From: Umbilicaria muhlenbergii
Taxonomy: Eukaryota > Ascomycota > Lecanoromycetes > Umbilicariales > Umbilicariaceae
DNA length: 64,000 nucleotides
Direction: 5' to 3'
NCBI GenBank assembly: GCA_000611775.1
Contig: KK106982.1
Location: 310,001 to 374,000 of the forward strand
A program made the translations under genes and the position numbers. Of the stretch, positions 33,798-47,187 are shown one piece after another (position 1 is the first letter of the stretch; each line of letters begins with the position of its first letter). The notes under the pieces are model-generated. The model did not search any database and had not been told where the DNA came from. It saw only the letters and a list, made by a program, of their open reading frames with translations.

Positions 33798-34358
33798 TTA
33801 CAACCAACCCTGTTATCGGCGGTCAGCTATCGGCCATGCAGGTCCGCTCCACGCCACGGGTTTGTAGCATACCTTGGACTTCAGCTTATCGTGGAAGCTC
33901 TGATCCCGATCCCTTCCTTTCCCGGTATGGCCGTCACGCGAGCCCGGCGTAGCATAGATGCTTCCCTCGCGCTTTTGGAACCTTGAGGGAGGCACTTTTG
34001 AGGCGTCTAGAGTCTCCGTTAAGTGAAAGGTGGATAGGAAATGTCTCTGGGTAATGGACCTACCCCACTCCTTACTCATACGACGATCCCGAGGCATGTT
34101 TGACGAGTCGGCGGATGGCGGCTGCAAAAGATCTGGCAACGGCTCACGCGTGGTCTGTTCCGTTCTTGCGAATGGGTTGTTGTCGCTAGTTCGTTGAGCA
34201 GCAAAAGGATCGCTGGTGTTCCCAGAGACGCCTCCCACATCGGCTGGCTCGGTTACTACTGGCCGTCAATACCATCATTCATGTGACGACCACAAGCCTG
34301 ACTGCTGGGCTATTATCATACCGGTGAATTCTTGGGGAGGGGCGTCGGTAGCAGCCAT
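33798..34358 (-). CDS. Small conserved fungal protein, unknown function
   Basis: Four exons: 34358-34322, 34258-34064, 34006-33873, 33809-33798; 125 aa. The last exon encodes only Gly-Trp-Leu-stop. All joins are in phase (introns 57-63 bp). The N-terminal half is polar and probably disordered. The C-terminal half contains DASKVPPSRFQKREGSIYAT followed by PGSRDGH and a Lys-rich end, a block I recall as conserved in uncharacterised proteins of filamentous ascomycetes. No enzymatic motif, signal peptide or membrane segment. The joining of KEW/DASKVPPSRF and KSK/GWL across introns supports the model. Confidence 0.72.
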
Positions 34359-35983
34359 AGCTCGAGAAGAAGTATATCAATCGTAGTATTCCGTAAAGTC
34401 CAGTCTACCACCGAGACGTTCAATAAAGGCTTGCTTGGTGTTGATGAGCTGGTCTTGGGAGGACCCCACGCCTATATAGCTGGGCCCGATGCAATCGTAG
34501 AGGGGCAGACACATGTTAGCCATCCAAGCGACTACGAGGCTGCCACCAGGTAGGCGCAGCACCTCTCAGTATCAACTTGGATGGCCTACTCTTGGCTTGA
34601 CAGCTTGGCTTCTCTGGGCAGCGCCCATGCGAGGAGGGAGTTGTGTCGAATCACATGCCATCTACCTTTGCTCCGCCCAGCTTGGCAGCATGCCGCCAGC
34701 TTCACCACTACGTCAGCATGGCCAGACTCACGAAACTTAGCAGGTACACTCCTCCCATCAACGCGGGTCGAGCGTTGATAGGCAGCGCTCCCGACTATGG
34801 GCGGCCGACACCACGCGTAGTGGAGGGTTGCCATGCGACGTGGGTGGCCCAGTCGATGTGGAAAATATGGAGTCGAAAAGTCGATGAGCGCCCCTCATGC
34901 TACCAACCTGCCACCCTGCATGAGATACCCAAAGCACGGAGGTCCGGCCCTTTTGTCTTCCCCGCCTTGCAGGCCTGGGGTTACCTTAAGCTCGCATCGG
35001 CAGCATCCCTTAGGGCAAAACAAGCGATAACAGCATGGGTGCGGGGTAAATTGCCAGGAGGCAGCTAACTTTATCCTTTCCTGGCATCTACGCGGCTGCC
35101 AATGATGCCTCGAGCCGTCCTGAGAGGTATGATCTACCATGCCGGTGGATGAGATCTATAATCATGCCTCTCATACAGGGAGCCTTCCGAAGGCATCACG
35201 CATGAGCGGTGTCACAATGTGAAAGTTGCTCCAACCACGACAAAGAGCCCCCCAGGACGCCTTTAGAGTTGTGGTGGAAAGAGGACACAGGACAAAACAG
35301 ATGCTTGCACACACGCTTGCACCCATGTAACCAACCCGTCGAGTGCCCGCACCCCACCCGGTAGGGTCCGTCTCCATGAGCTGATTGTTTGCTGCGGGTC
35401 ACGAGGGTGTCTGGTCCACGATGCTATCGACAGAGCCCGCACTCTGCCAACGCTATCGTCAGTCAGTGAGACAAGGTAAGGATGGTGATAGGAGACCAGA
35501 AAAACTTAGTATTGGCCTTCATTTACGCATCGACAGTGTGGTTTTCCAATGCGGGAAGTGGAGACGGAAATTGGGAACAAGCTGTTGATCAGATGAAGCG
35601 CAGCCACCGCGGCGAACATCAGCGGCATAGGAAGCTCAATACAGGAGTATATCGACCCGGATGATACTGACCATAATAGTACAACATGGTTGGCAAACAA
35701 GGGCGATCTCGCTTGCAGAGCTAATCGCACGACTGTTATTAGTGATATCAAGTGCAAGAATTGTGGTTTCCCATGCTCCCTCCCATTGCTTTATATAACC
35801 TACTTGCACATCTACCGAAGTGCCAAATGGGTAGATACAACGCCAGTGCGCCATGTTATATGCACTCGGTGTCCACGACCCAAACGTACCCGCTGAATAC
35901 ATCATGAGATCACAGCCCGAGGACAGTTGCACCGAATTTGGTATAAGACGGAAGAGGTAAATGGATTCTTGTCTCAAGACTCC
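34359..35983. other. 1.6-kb intergenic stretch, no gene recognised
   Basis: Between the small conserved gene and the 3' end of the GEA gene. Several short overlapping frames on both strands have no family resemblance. Confidence 0.5.
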
Positions 35984-38900
35984 TCATGACGTATCTACCC
36001 TTGTTCCCGTTGGTAGAGGGGGTTCCCCCGCTTGCTGCGTCCCAGCTGCCACTGGCGTTATCTTTGTTTGTTCGGGGAATACCTCAGAAAACAGGCTGGG
36101 TAAGAATCGCTCAAGCCGCCTCCGTGTCTCATCCCAAAGTCGGCTGTTTTCTACATTCTCAGAAGGCGGTACCAGGTAACCTCCATCAGCCATCACTAGG
36201 AGGATGTTTTTCAGACTTTCAGGAACAGCCTCTTCCTGAGCCATGTTAGCTAGACTCTGATCAGAGCTTATCCACTGATTGGGCCCACTTACAAGATTGT
36301 CCCCTTGTCCGCTATTCATAAGCCTGTCCATGATGTCCAGGATGCTCAGCCATAGGTCGATCATGCCATCCCAAGCGGAGAGCATAACAAGGTAATGAAG
36401 AAATATTCTGCAAAGTAAGGTGGCCGCCTGCACCCTTGTCTCGCCCATGCCCACAGGATCCGATTGATATACTTCTGGCTTGAGAAGCCGCAGGTTGAGG
36501 GGGAATAGAACTTCTCCAAAAATGGCAGTCCATTCTTGATGATCCGAGGATGCCAATTGCGGGGACAGGAGAGAGCGCTGTAGACAAGAGAAAGCTTGAT
36601 GCCTGATCTCTCTGCAGGGATTGACGCATTGCGTGCTGAGAGTGCGGAATATGGGTGACCAGTAAGTTGTCCAGGCTGGTGGAGGTTAGCTTATGAGACG
36701 AGCGCACAATAGCGGTTGACTCACCTTCAGTTCTTTCGAGTTGAGACCGCTGAATCAAATCAGGGACTCGATTAGTTAGTTGGTAAACCATCGTAATAGC
36801 CTTGATACCGTGCTCCACGACCGGATTGTCACTTTTGGTGATCAGCAACAGCCCCAAGAAAAAGAGCCAGGTAGACTTACCGCGGCTTAGACTGTTTCAC
36901 GGGCTGAGCTTTTCGAACGGTCCGATCTCGCTTTTGCTCAATAATGGCACCAATGCTTCCAGCAGTTGCGAAGTCATTCAGCAGGGAAACGGCGAATTCG
37001 TAATTATCAGCCGTTACGGATGAAGAAGCTCCTGTAGCGACATTCTCTGTTACCACACACTCAAGGAGCTTAAAGACGCTGGGAGCTGCCTCGTGGAGAT
37101 TGCGAAGATTCCGCATGGTCGACCAGAAATCCGGCGTGTTGGTGATTTCGTTTTTGAGCGGACCCGGACTCCCGAGACAAAGAGCGAAACCTTTGAGAAT
37201 CGGCAGGGCCGATGTCTCCAAGGTAGCTTGATCAAAGCTCGAAATATTATGCAAGATCATTGGTGCTCGAACGAACGAGTGGTCCTAAGAAAGGTAAGTA
37301 ATGCGGTTTCGCAGGATTGGATGAACTAACTTGAGAAGCGTGCAGAAGATGCAACAGGTAGAAGACCGCCCGGGACACAATAAGTGGATGGACGTTAGCA
37401 GCGTCTCGGACTACGCTCTGTAGCGCTTCAGCAACATCCTGACCTACTGCGGTAATCGATTCGTCACTCCGCATTGCAATAATTGTCATAAGTTCAAGTA
37501 TGTAGACAATTGATGGGTCATAAGTAGGGTGCCCTGGATCTTGTCTGTGCCCATTTGCTTTGGCTGGGGTTGGCGAAGGCAAGTCGGGCTTAACAACTAT
37601 GACGACAGGTGACGAGTCCTCCGGAAGCTGTTTCAAGAGGGCTAGAACTAGACTCTTAAGTGACTGAGGTGGCATTTTCCTGAAAATCATAAGCATATAA
37701 CGTGCGATGATACTAGGAAGCGCTTACACAATATTGGAGAAAACCATGTCCATAGAGCAAGCAGAGAGGCAGTCCACCGTACAAAGCGTACTCTCTAGCT
37801 CCTCATCCGACGGCTCTGGCGGGTCGTCTGCTGCGTAGCTAGAAAGGTAAGAAGTGAAGGCCTGGAAAAGCCCACTTTCACTTGTACGCTCCCCCCGGTC
37901 AATGACCTGAGACGGAGTCTGTACTGGAATTGGCGCAATATCCAGAACGTCCTGATTCTGACCAAAAGTAGGTGGTATGAGGGAATTGACGAAAAGGTTG
38001 AGCCATATACGGACGATCTAGGAACCATCAGCGTCTCCTTTGAGTCTCATAGTACTTTATCACATACATATTTCCATCCGTCTTTGATCTTGGATTCGTT
38101 CCCTGCGATCACACCAAAAAGGACAACAGTTGCAAGCTGGGCTTTGAAGTCTCTGCCGAATTTGACAGCCAGCTCACTAACCATTACACTTCTGTCACCG
38201 GCCTGAACTTCGGTGTTCAGTTTCGTGTTTGGCGCTGTATCTGTCGCTAGAGTAGTGATAGAGCTCAAGCAGAAGATGATATGGTCAAGAGCATCGGTCA
38301 ATCCGTATCGTGCCGTGATTCGTGCGCACTGATCAAACCCAGCTACAATCCTCGAGAACACTGCGTCGTCGGAAGCAGACATGAAGACGTATGACAGAGT
38401 CGCAATGATCGGCTTCCAAGTGGCACTGAACATATCCGCATCGAATACATTGGTGTCGCAGATTACCAATTCCCCAGCGGTTCTTGTTTTGACAAGCAGT
38501 TCTTTCCATGCGTAATCAAAAGCGTGCTTGTTGTCATGCTCGTCAGGCAAGATGATCTCGTTGGTCTTGATAGAGTCGTAGATCTCCTGTAGATAACCTG
38601 GAGCAAAGTCTTTGCCTCCGTTCACACCTCGCAAATTCCGGGAGAAATCAGTGTAAGACATGCGGTTCTGAGATTTGACATTAGGGTTGTGCTGGTCTGT
38701 ATTCAGCATTATAATAGCGTACGTCAAGACAAACACTGCGTCCTTGTCGGCAACCCCTTCTAGGGTTGAATTGGCGCAATACTTCTCAGAGAAAACCGTC
38801 ACGATGCGCGCGATCAGCGGCGATTCACCAGGCAGACGGAAGGCACCAAGCAATTCCCTCAAGGCCTCGTCGACTCGTTTGCCACTAAAATTGAACAAGT

Positions 38901-41238
38901 CAAGGAAGGCGCCAAGGAGCTGTTCGTGAGATTTCTTCGATAGGTATTCGCCAAGTACTTTCTTTGATATCCTTGTGGTACCTTTCAGAAACCGCGTCAC
39001 CGAGTACGCGTCGTTAGGGTCTTCAATGATTCCTTTTGAAGCCAGATATGCGATGCCGGCCTTGGGACTTTCGTTGAACTTCGTCGCACCCTGTATGATG
39101 ATTCTCTTTCGGCTTCGTGATTCTAGAAGCTTTTGCCTATTGGGATAACCGTCGTACTTCGGCTCGTCGTCCAGTCGATCGGCAATGAACTGGATATATC
39201 CGAGCAGAGCATCCAAGCATAGTGGCGGTACATTCGTCGTACTCCATGTGGCCGAGTCTGGAAAAGCGTTCCTTGAAAGTAAACCTATCATATCCTCACA
39301 TAGGTCGCTACGGTCCACCTCACAGTCGTAATTTACGTACAGTTCAACAAGGTAGCTGGGTATTCTTGCCAATGCACCTATGCTTTCAACCATGGCCTCC
39401 CTTGCATCAGGCTTGCGGGAGCCGCCTTCCATACCAAGCTTCTGACGGTCTTTCACTGGTACTGGCGTTGAGCGGCCACTGTTGGCCTGAGAGGGTGGCG
39501 GCTTGACCAGCTTCGGCATTTGAGGAACACCTTCGTACAAGGCTGGATCTATGCCAGACTCCTGCGGTATCTCTACCCGAGGATGTAGACAGGCGACTAG
39601 ATAGGAAAGAAACAGCTCCTGCTGTAGCTTCAACGCACTTCGACACGTGGCAAGGAGCGTTCCAGCGACTCGCAAGGACTCGTTCAGGAGTCCCATATTG
39701 TCCGATCGAACCAGTTGGAATAGATGTCGACATAAATCGTCTTTTGCAAGTGTAGCCAGACTTGGATGTTTTGCCAGCGATGGTCCAGCTACTTCAAGTG
39801 CGACATCAATGATCCTTAAAGCCATTACCCTCATAGCGTCTGTATGTTGCTGGTCGTGCGGTTCCAGAAGATCTACCAGAACCCGAAAAAGCTCCCGAAT
39901 GGAGGGCAACGAATAGGGTTTGATGTCGATTGATCCATCGGTGTTGGGATCCGCGACCACTGTTGAGGCCTGTGCCGCCTCGTTTAGAGTAACAGTAGGA
40001 GGGTACTCGAGGCCGTTTGAGCTCTGTTCGAAACTGGAAGATGAACGGCTTTCACTCGGCACCCTTTGCGTATCGGCTAGGTGATCTAAGCTAGATGAAG
40101 GATGCTCACCATTCGTGGTCCGTTGAGGAGATGCAACACTTGTGCCATTTACGGAGGGATCCATCTTTAGGGCAGCCATGTCCTCCCTGCTAATAGCCTC
40201 CAAAGAACCCAGCTCTTCACCTGCCTCGATTTCAAGATATTTCAAGCGTTCAAAGATAATCTGGCACATAGTGACCATCGACATTTCTGCCGATCGCCGC
40301 AGCAGCTCAGATAATCGATTCTGACAGCACATACTCAAGCCCGTTTCCATCATCTCACATACACTTTCGTCTCCTAATAGTTCTCCTCCCGGACCGGATA
40401 GCATTCCCTCCATGAGCTTCAATATCCGAAGAAGCACAATCTCATCTGCAGCAGAATCGCTTGCTTCAAATCGGCAATGCGTTATAGCGGCGGAGAGAAG
40501 CTGCATGGCCAATGAGAGACGGGGAGAGTCTTTGCTAATGAGGTTGTATGCGAAGAGCTTTGTGATGGCAACGATTGCAAGCGATGTGATAGGGGCTGAT
40601 GTTGAGGATGAACGAATGACTTGTAGAAATGGATGTAGTAGAGACGGTATATCGAAGCTCCTAATATCTGCCCGTCTATTAGTAGCCACTCCTCGGAAGC
40701 GATTGAGTTAACGCCCAGACTGACCAGTGCAACCTTTGAGATCAGTTCTCAGGCGCGCAAATGCCGACATGAGAGGGTTGTCCTGCATGCTCTTGCCCTT
40801 CTTTCCCCGAAGCCCCCATCGGTTCGCGAGACTTTCGTCCTCTCCACTGGTCGAGGTGTACGCTCCAACAGCCTGACTGAGTTTCGTTTGCTGGACGGTT
40901 CGACCGTCTCTGGGCGTTGATGGTCGAGAGACTTCGCGTCTGCGAGAGGAAGGGCCCCCCCCTCCGAGAATAGCAGACACGGACGAGTGGGCCCACCGGG
41001 TGTGCTTTCTCATGGCAGAAGTGACCGTTATACATTCTGTGTTAATCAGAGCGACAGGGTCTATCGCTATTGAGACAGTCGGGGCTTTGACAAGGTTGGA
41101 CGACATGCTGGGGTCATTGTCCGGCATAAACGGTCGGGGCGGTCTCATGGAAGTTGGATGAACGCTCAAGGTCGCCGTAGATCGAGTATGTTCGATAGAT
41201 CGAGGCGGAGTCCCCCCATCCTTGCCCTCATAGCTCAT
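35984..41238 (-). CDS. GEA2: Golgi ARF guanine-nucleotide exchange factor (GEA/GBF1, Sec7 domain)
   Basis: Eight exons: 41238-40725, 40667-38068, 38017-37728, 37679-37331, 37284-36881, 36831-36725, 36675-36293, 36235-35984. Joins are in phase; 1632 aa. GBF1-type GEFs activate ARF1 at the cis-Golgi to start COPI coat assembly. The N-terminal DCB/HUS regions include DIRSFDIPSLLHPFLQVIRS. The Sec7 domain (about 39110-38480) has the catalytic Glu finger in FRLPGESPLIARI (Glu codon 38826-38824) and LTYAIIMLNTDQHNPNVKS. Homology regions after Sec7 follow (IVRIWLNLFVNSL, EEAVPESLKNILLVM). The GTATGT donor at 38067 was preferred because the alternative gives a 38-bp intron. The symbol could equally be GEA1; filamentous ascomycetes usually have one. 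Confidence 0.93.
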
Positions 41239-42112
41239 CCTTGGCTTGAAGCCTGAGACATAAGCTGGTACTGCTGCCAGCGGAGAGGAATCCCCTCAAT
41301 TGCGGCGCCGAACCCCCTGCTCGAGTCTACCAGGATACGCAGAATAATACCATAGATTCAACTTGGACAGAGTGTTTCCATGTACGTCGAAGCGCCTTGG
41401 AGGCTCTGGGATTTAGATCTCTCCTCGCGCACCTGTTCTAGAAGTGCTTGAGCCGCAGAGTCGACGGTCCACAAGACCTCGCACGCGAGGGGACGTGCGG
41501 GAGCACAGCCGGCACAGGAGCACAAATTATTAAAGGGGCGTACCTAGCTGTATGCTGAATTTTATGATAGCCAACACTCTAATATTAATCACTTCATGGA
41601 GCATGTCGACAAGATGCCACCGCAAGTTAACAATTCTCGAAAGTTTCATGTTTATGTTATACTACACTAAGCCGAGCCAGATCTAACCAGGACGTATAAA
41701 CACGCGGTCGAATGAAAGTATCTGGATACCAATGCTCCCGAAGTATATGCGCATGAGAGCCTAGTTTGCCCTGATGTGTTGGTGGAAGACGGAAATCGCG
41801 AGAGTATAAGACTGACACTAGAACGCCCGTGACACGTGAAGGTCATTGAAATTTTGAAGGCATCATCCCTGCCCATTTTACTTTGTAGCTCTGATCGAGG
41901 TCAAGTCGAAGTTGTAAAATAGTCTGAGCAGGCTTCGGCTTCGTGAAAGTAGATGTGTTTTCTGCCCGCAGAACATGTATCTGCAATCACCGGAACGCCG
42001 GTGCTATTCAACCAAATATCCTACAGGCTGTCACTCCTCGAACCAATATGGGCCAGTATTGTTCGAAACGGGTCCCACGCTGCGAAACAGCGGCACATGC
42101 AACGAAGCTTGC
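41239..42112. other. Upstream region of the GEA gene, no gene recognised
   Basis: About 870 bp containing the GEA promoter and the 3' flank of the mannosyltransferase gene. Confidence 0.5.
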
Positions 42113-43605
42113 TCAGGCTTCTGCAGCTTTATCTTGGGCCGGTTCCTCCTGTGGCTGAGCATTTGAACTTTGCGCGTCGTCCACCAGCTTGTCGCCTTTG
42201 CCGTTAGACGCTTCCTCTTTCTGTGCGATGTCGTGGAGTTCTGTCTTGTCCTTCTCCCACTGGCTGTTGGGGTCATTGAAGTCATCTTTGATCTTCTTCA
42301 GGCGGTCGGCTCGTTCTTTTTCTTCGTTCTCTCTGTTCTTCCTTTCTTGCTCCATTTCTTCCATGTGCCGTATGTCGTCGACACTTGGTTCGTATAGATG
42401 CCACACAGTATAATGCGGTAGGCCAACGACAGAGAATTGCATCCTCTTTGCCATCTGAGTAATAGTGTCAGCTTATTTTTACCACCGTTTGCAATATATG
42501 GGGCATTTCACCTTCCCAAAGCCCTCGGTTTCTGCGTGCTTTTCAAAACTAAACGCTGGGAAGTGTACTCCCGATCTGAAAACTTTGGCCTTCGCCAATA
42601 TACTGACTCCACCAACACCATCGATTTCCATCTCCATGTCAGGATCGCCATAAGGATCTCTCAGATACGCAAGATGTGGTCGCCAGGTCGCATACTCTGC
42701 ATAACCCTCTACTATGACCGCATCCTCATCTAGAGTGTCGGCGAGTGCCAGCGCTGTCTCAGACTCTTGCCAGGAGTTAAGGTCGTAAGGCTGTTCACCA
42801 CCTAGCCAATCAGGCAATGGTCGCCATACATCTTGAAATACATCAGTCAGACTATATACCGATCAGGCGACGAGCAAAACTTACTCGGAACAATAACATC
42901 TTTGTTGTGCCGCATCAAATCCTCCAAAATGGTGTAGGGCGCGGTCTCCACATCTGCGTCTCTCCAATACACCCAACTATGGGTCGGCCGAAGTGCTGCA
43001 CTGAGAAGCCAGTTCCTGGCCTGCGCCATCAACTTCCTCCGCCCGGCTTGTGCCGCGAAGCCGTGTCGACTTTCAACATCTTGATTGACTTTTTGTCCAA
43101 AATCTTTCTCTATAACCGAGATTTCTCCATACGGTTGCTTCGGATCTGGATCGTTTTGCAAGTCTGTGAGCAGTTGCGATAGGAGAGGCAGCGTGCGGTC
43201 TTTCGAGTCCGACACAAGGAATGCAAGGTCGATCAGATGATGAGGATAAGTAAAATTGCGGAGGTGGGCGAAAAACATCGGTAAGTGGGATTCAGCATCC
43301 CGTAATGGGGCGCATAACAAGACCCTCTCCTCCCGTTCCCAACCTCTTGCCGTCCCCTGCACATTTGAAAGATCGTAGTATCGGACGGTCTCTAATTGAA
43401 AATCCTCGGACACGGACAATAGTCCGAGAGAAAGAGTAGGTAAGACCGAGGATCGTAGTGAAGGAAAAAATAGCAGGAGAACGAGAACCGAGAAAATGCC
43501 CACCACAGCTAATCGTATCAGAAGCTGCCTTCGCCGTCGTAACGCTGGTTGCGACCGTGGTGAGAACCTGGCAATGAATCGTAATCGATTAGTAGTGGTC
43601 TCCAA
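42113..43605 (-). CDS. Golgi mannosyltransferase of the ANP1/VAN1/MNN9 family
   Basis: Three exons: 43605-42885, 42831-42512, 42454-42113; 460 aa, with 53- and 57-bp introns in phase. These are subunits of the mannan polymerase complexes that extend the alpha-1,6-mannose backbone of N-glycans. The protein is type II: a basic cytosolic N-terminus, one membrane anchor (about residues 28-48, LLIRLAVVGIFSVLVLLLFF) and a lumenal catalytic domain. Family hallmarks are YYDLSNVQGTARGWEREERV, FFAHLRNFTYPHHLIDLAFL, the D-x-D in VYWRDADVET, and GLPHYTVWHLYEPS near the C-terminus. A charged coiled tail follows. Resemblance is closest to ANP1/VAN1, but I cannot separate these two. Confidence 0.9.
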
Positions 43606-45590
43606 ACACGAGAGCTAGGATCTCGCAATGGCGCGAAGTATCCTCACCTGTGGGGTGATATCGAGAGACTTCCGCTACCTCCCTTGGGATACGCTGTATG
43701 CCCATTCACGTAGGCCCCATGCCTGTTCATCCTCTCGGGCAAGCCGCAGCGCGCCTGCCAAGGAGCTGTGGTGGAAGTTGAAAGCTCGCGTTCAGAAATC
43801 CAACGTTATACCCCTTTGTGCTATCTTGCTGAACATACCCCAACTCCCTACAGGGACGCGCGTAATGCGAACGATCGCTCCTTTGAATCGTCTGACAAAA
43901 GAAACACGGCTATGATCTCTGGCCCTTCCTCATACCCAGCTTCGAGAATAAAGGCGGGAGTTGTCAAAGAACGTCAGGCGTGGTCGCAGGATCTCGACCT
44001 TCTGCGAGTGTTGCGGCGTCCAAGTGGAAGTCTGGTCAATTCGGAGATTTCGCCGCTAGTGCTAATCCGCACTTGATTCTAAGGTACTTGGGGTAACACG
44101 GAGTACACTATTGCACACAGGACAGATAAATCCCGACACGGCACAAGCGGGAGGTTCTACGTATGAGGTACTGACTCAAGGCAATATAATGCAGTTACGG
44201 TTCATACTTGCCCACCAAAACAGGTCTTCGATCTTCCAACCGAAACTCATGAGCCGGAAACTACGTGTTTAAAATTCATCGCCGCGCTGTCCCGATATCA
44301 GCGGCATGAGGTATGTCACTATAGTACGTCGGCAGCATAGATAGACGTGAAGTAGCGGTCTTGGAAATGATGTCCTAGTATATCTATCTATGGGAGATTG
44401 ATCCTGGGCCCCAGGCATGCGGAAGGGCCAGCCGTGTCGTGAAACTTTGATCCTCCCCAATGATGCACTTGTGGTAAATGGTTTGATGCCTTAACTCCTG
44501 AGCTGGTCAGCAATGTTCAGGTGGCAACGAGTGCTATCAAATAGCATGACCATAATGTGGTGCTCAGAAAAGCCGGTTTACTCAAACCCCTCCGCCGGCT
44601 CCAGGTCTACATAGGCCAACACGACCTACGCAGACATGAAGCTCTGAAGCCAACATTACGCGCCCCACCACAGCGTAGCTTAGAGCTAACGCGCGTAGTA
44701 TTGCAGTAACTCCACAACCTATCATCCCAGGTCCAAGGGACTGGTCCGGTGCGGGAGGGTGGCTCGGCAGACGGGACTTCGTGGAATGGATAGACTTCTG
44801 TCATCTTTGCACGCAGAAAAGAGGGAGGCAACTTACTGTTGTTACTGCATCATGCTGTTGGAAATGATGCTTAACTTTTCTATTCTTTTCCGCGTATTAG
44901 CTTTCTATGTAGATTAAATTAAGACTGGACTGCAAAAATCAGAGAGAGCATCGCATCAGAAAAATTGGTAAGTATGGTAATGATTGTCGTCAAGATAGTT
45001 CAGTAGCAGAACTGATAGTAGGTTTTTCATCATTGTAGTAAAGAGGGTTCGCCGGCACCGGCATAGTAAGAGATGGAGGCCTACCACTATGACATACGTG
45101 CTCCATGGACATGCTGTGATTGTGCTAGGAGACAGATGTCAGTTTATACGTCCCTTCTAATAATAAGACGTGAAAGCAAAGAGCGGGACAATTGGTCAGA
45201 TGGTAGTGCATGTTGTTCAATGGCTCATGGAAAAATAGCCAGAACGTATGTGATGAGTTTTCCTCACGCAATAAAAACTTTGCAGACGTAGCCGGTGCAC
45301 CAGACTTACTTTGATATCTAGTAGACTAATAGGTTACAGGTATTCCATTAGTAGCATTACTCGCAGTCGAATGTCGTTATTTGCCCGCGATGCCTCACGG
45401 CGAGAGGTACGGAGAAGGAAACGAGGTTGTGCTTGAGCAGAAATCTTTAGAGCTTTAGAACTTTCTCGCTTGTAGTCCCGGAACCGCGCTTGTATCCTAG
45501 CCTTACCCTTGCTGAGCCTCCAATTCGACCACCTCCGACCCAGATACATGATGTGGAAGAGCTTGATCCGGTCAGCATGACAGATTTCGT
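43606..45590. other. 2-kb divergent intergenic stretch, no gene recognised
   Basis: Separates the mannosyltransferase (minus) from MTR3 (plus) and must hold both promoters. No tRNA, repeat or coding signal was recognised. Confidence 0.5.
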
Positions 45591-46718
45591 ATGATGACTG
45601 ATAGAAGACGCATCAATGGGCCGTCTGGCGGCACTGCGACGCCGGTCTTTGCTTCATCACTACTAGTGACTAACGCTTCAACTAACGGTCCAGCTCGCAC
45701 GAGAGACCCCAATGAGCTCAGGAAGATATGTGGGTGCTGCCTTTCTAAACAAATAACTACGTCCAGTGGCTCATTCGCTAATCTTTACCGCAAAACAGTT
45801 CTCAAAACTGGCTTGACACCTTCCGCCTCAGGTTCTGCCTACTATGAGCTCGAACCACCTACGACGGTCAATGCGGGGGAGAAGTCTCTCATAAGCTCCT
45901 CGTCGGCTCTAAAACTTACATGTACTGTACATGGACCTCGACCACTCCCGCGATCGACCCCATTCACTCCCCACATTCTTCTTTCAACCCACGTCAAATT
46001 TGCCCCATTCGCAGCTAGACAGCGACGGGGCTATCTACGAGATGCTGGCGAGCGTGACCTGGCTGTACACTTGGAAACTGCACTTCGGGGTGTCATCATT
46101 GGCGATCGATGGCCGAAGAGTGGCGTGGAAGTCATAGTCACAGTGCTGGAAGGAGAGGAAGATCGATGGTGGGGCGATGGGGCTGACCTAGGTGCTACGG
46201 GGGGCTGGGGCATGATGACTATCCTGTCAGGATGTATCACAGTAGCCTCAGCCGCTATTGCCGATGCTGGTATTGATTGTGTGGACCTGGTTTCTGGAGG
46301 GGTGGCAGCGATTGTTCGACGATCTACTGAAGCAAGCATTGACCAGCAGCGGAAGCCAGCGCCAGAAAGGGAAGCATTAGGTGCTGATCTGCAGTTGGTT
46401 ATGGATCCTTGCCCCTCTGAACACCGGCAGATGGTAGCTGCCTGTGTTGTTGGATACCTGCAGTCCCGTGATGAGATCACAGAGCTTTGGGCAAAAGGTG
46501 ACATAGATTCTCCTCTCAACTCGGGCCTGTCAACCCAAATCGGCTTCGATGATCTTGTGGAGAGAAGCATCGAAGCAGCGGTTGGAACACGAGTTGTCCT
46601 CACGGAGGCAGTCAGGGAATGCGCCGAACTCAAAACCCAAAAGAATAACCCCAGTCTAAAAAATGATATATCCACTGAAGAGATAAGTAACACAGAGGAA
46701 ATGGAAGTGGTCATATAG
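45591..46718 (+). CDS. MTR3: Exosome complex subunit MTR3 (RNase PH-like)
   Basis: Two exons, 45591-45729 and 45799-46718, with a 69-bp intron that restores LRKIFLKTGLTPSASGSAYYE across the junction (LRKI/FLKTG); 352 aa. MTR3 is one of six RNase PH-fold subunits forming the inactive barrel of the RNA exosome. Typical stretches are GSAYYELEPPTTV, CTVHGPRPLPRSTPF, RQRRGYLRDAGERDLAVHLE and TILSGCITVASAAIADAGID. The active-site residues of bacterial RNase PH are not conserved, as expected. The C-terminus is Glu-rich. A second Met follows directly, so the start is ambiguous by one codon. Confidence 0.9.
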   Translation: MMTDRRRINGPSGGTATPVFASSLLVTNASTNGPARTRDPNELRKICGCCLSKQITTSSGSFANLYRKTVLKTGLTPSASGSAYYELEPPTTVNAGEKSLISSSSALKLTCTVHGPRPLPRSTPFTPHILLSTHVKFAPFAARQRRGYLRDAGERDLAVHLETALRGVIIGDRWPKSGVEVIVTVLEGEEDRWWGDGADLGATGGWGMMTILSGCITVASAAIADAGIDCVDLVSGGVAAIVRRSTEASIDQQRKPAPEREALGADLQLVMDPCPSEHRQMVAACVVGYLQSRDEITELWAKGDIDSPLNSGLSTQIGFDDLVERSIEAAVGTRVVLTEAVRECAELKTQKNNPSLKNDISTEEISNTEEMEVVI

Positions 46719-47187
46719 CCTTCTGTATGCCGTAGGGTATTTACTACGTTTTTCGCATAGCGATGGCGTTATCAACAACTATTGAGCTTCCTTCGACCTA
46801 GACCACTTAAATCACATTTCCATCAGCATTCCTGGCTTAGAATTGCTAGATCTGGGTTTACGGGCTCCAAAAAGCGATATCAAGATGCAAATATCCGCAA
46901 CCTACTCCTGGTTGGTTACGCCTCCTTTGTCAAAACACCTCTATCTAGTATTTGTTAGATTGTTTGCAATTTGTATTGCTTGCCGGTCCTGCATAACTCA
47001 CTTGTTTGGGTTGCAGTGAAAGGCCATTCGATGGTTCTTTCTCAAGACCTATCATTTATCTTCCTTTATGATTAGATGGGCCTTAGAACCACTTCATACA
47101 CAAGAAAATTATTTACAGCCAATACAGCTTTCTACAAACAGAAACGAACCTTAGGATATCATTTGGCTCCTATACCGTCTCTTGCCA
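46719..47187. other. Intergenic, no gene recognised
   Basis: 469 bp between MTR3 and the next gene on the same strand. Confidence 0.5.

Noticed and set aside
38018-38055. 38-bp intron in the GEA gene
   Set aside because: Shorter than all others here. The GTATGT donor at 38067 gives a 50-bp intron and better conserved residues (WKY/IVRIWLNLF).
46031-46714. 227-codon frame on the minus strand
   Set aside because: Exactly opposite the second exon of MTR3 and without family resemblance; a shadow frame.
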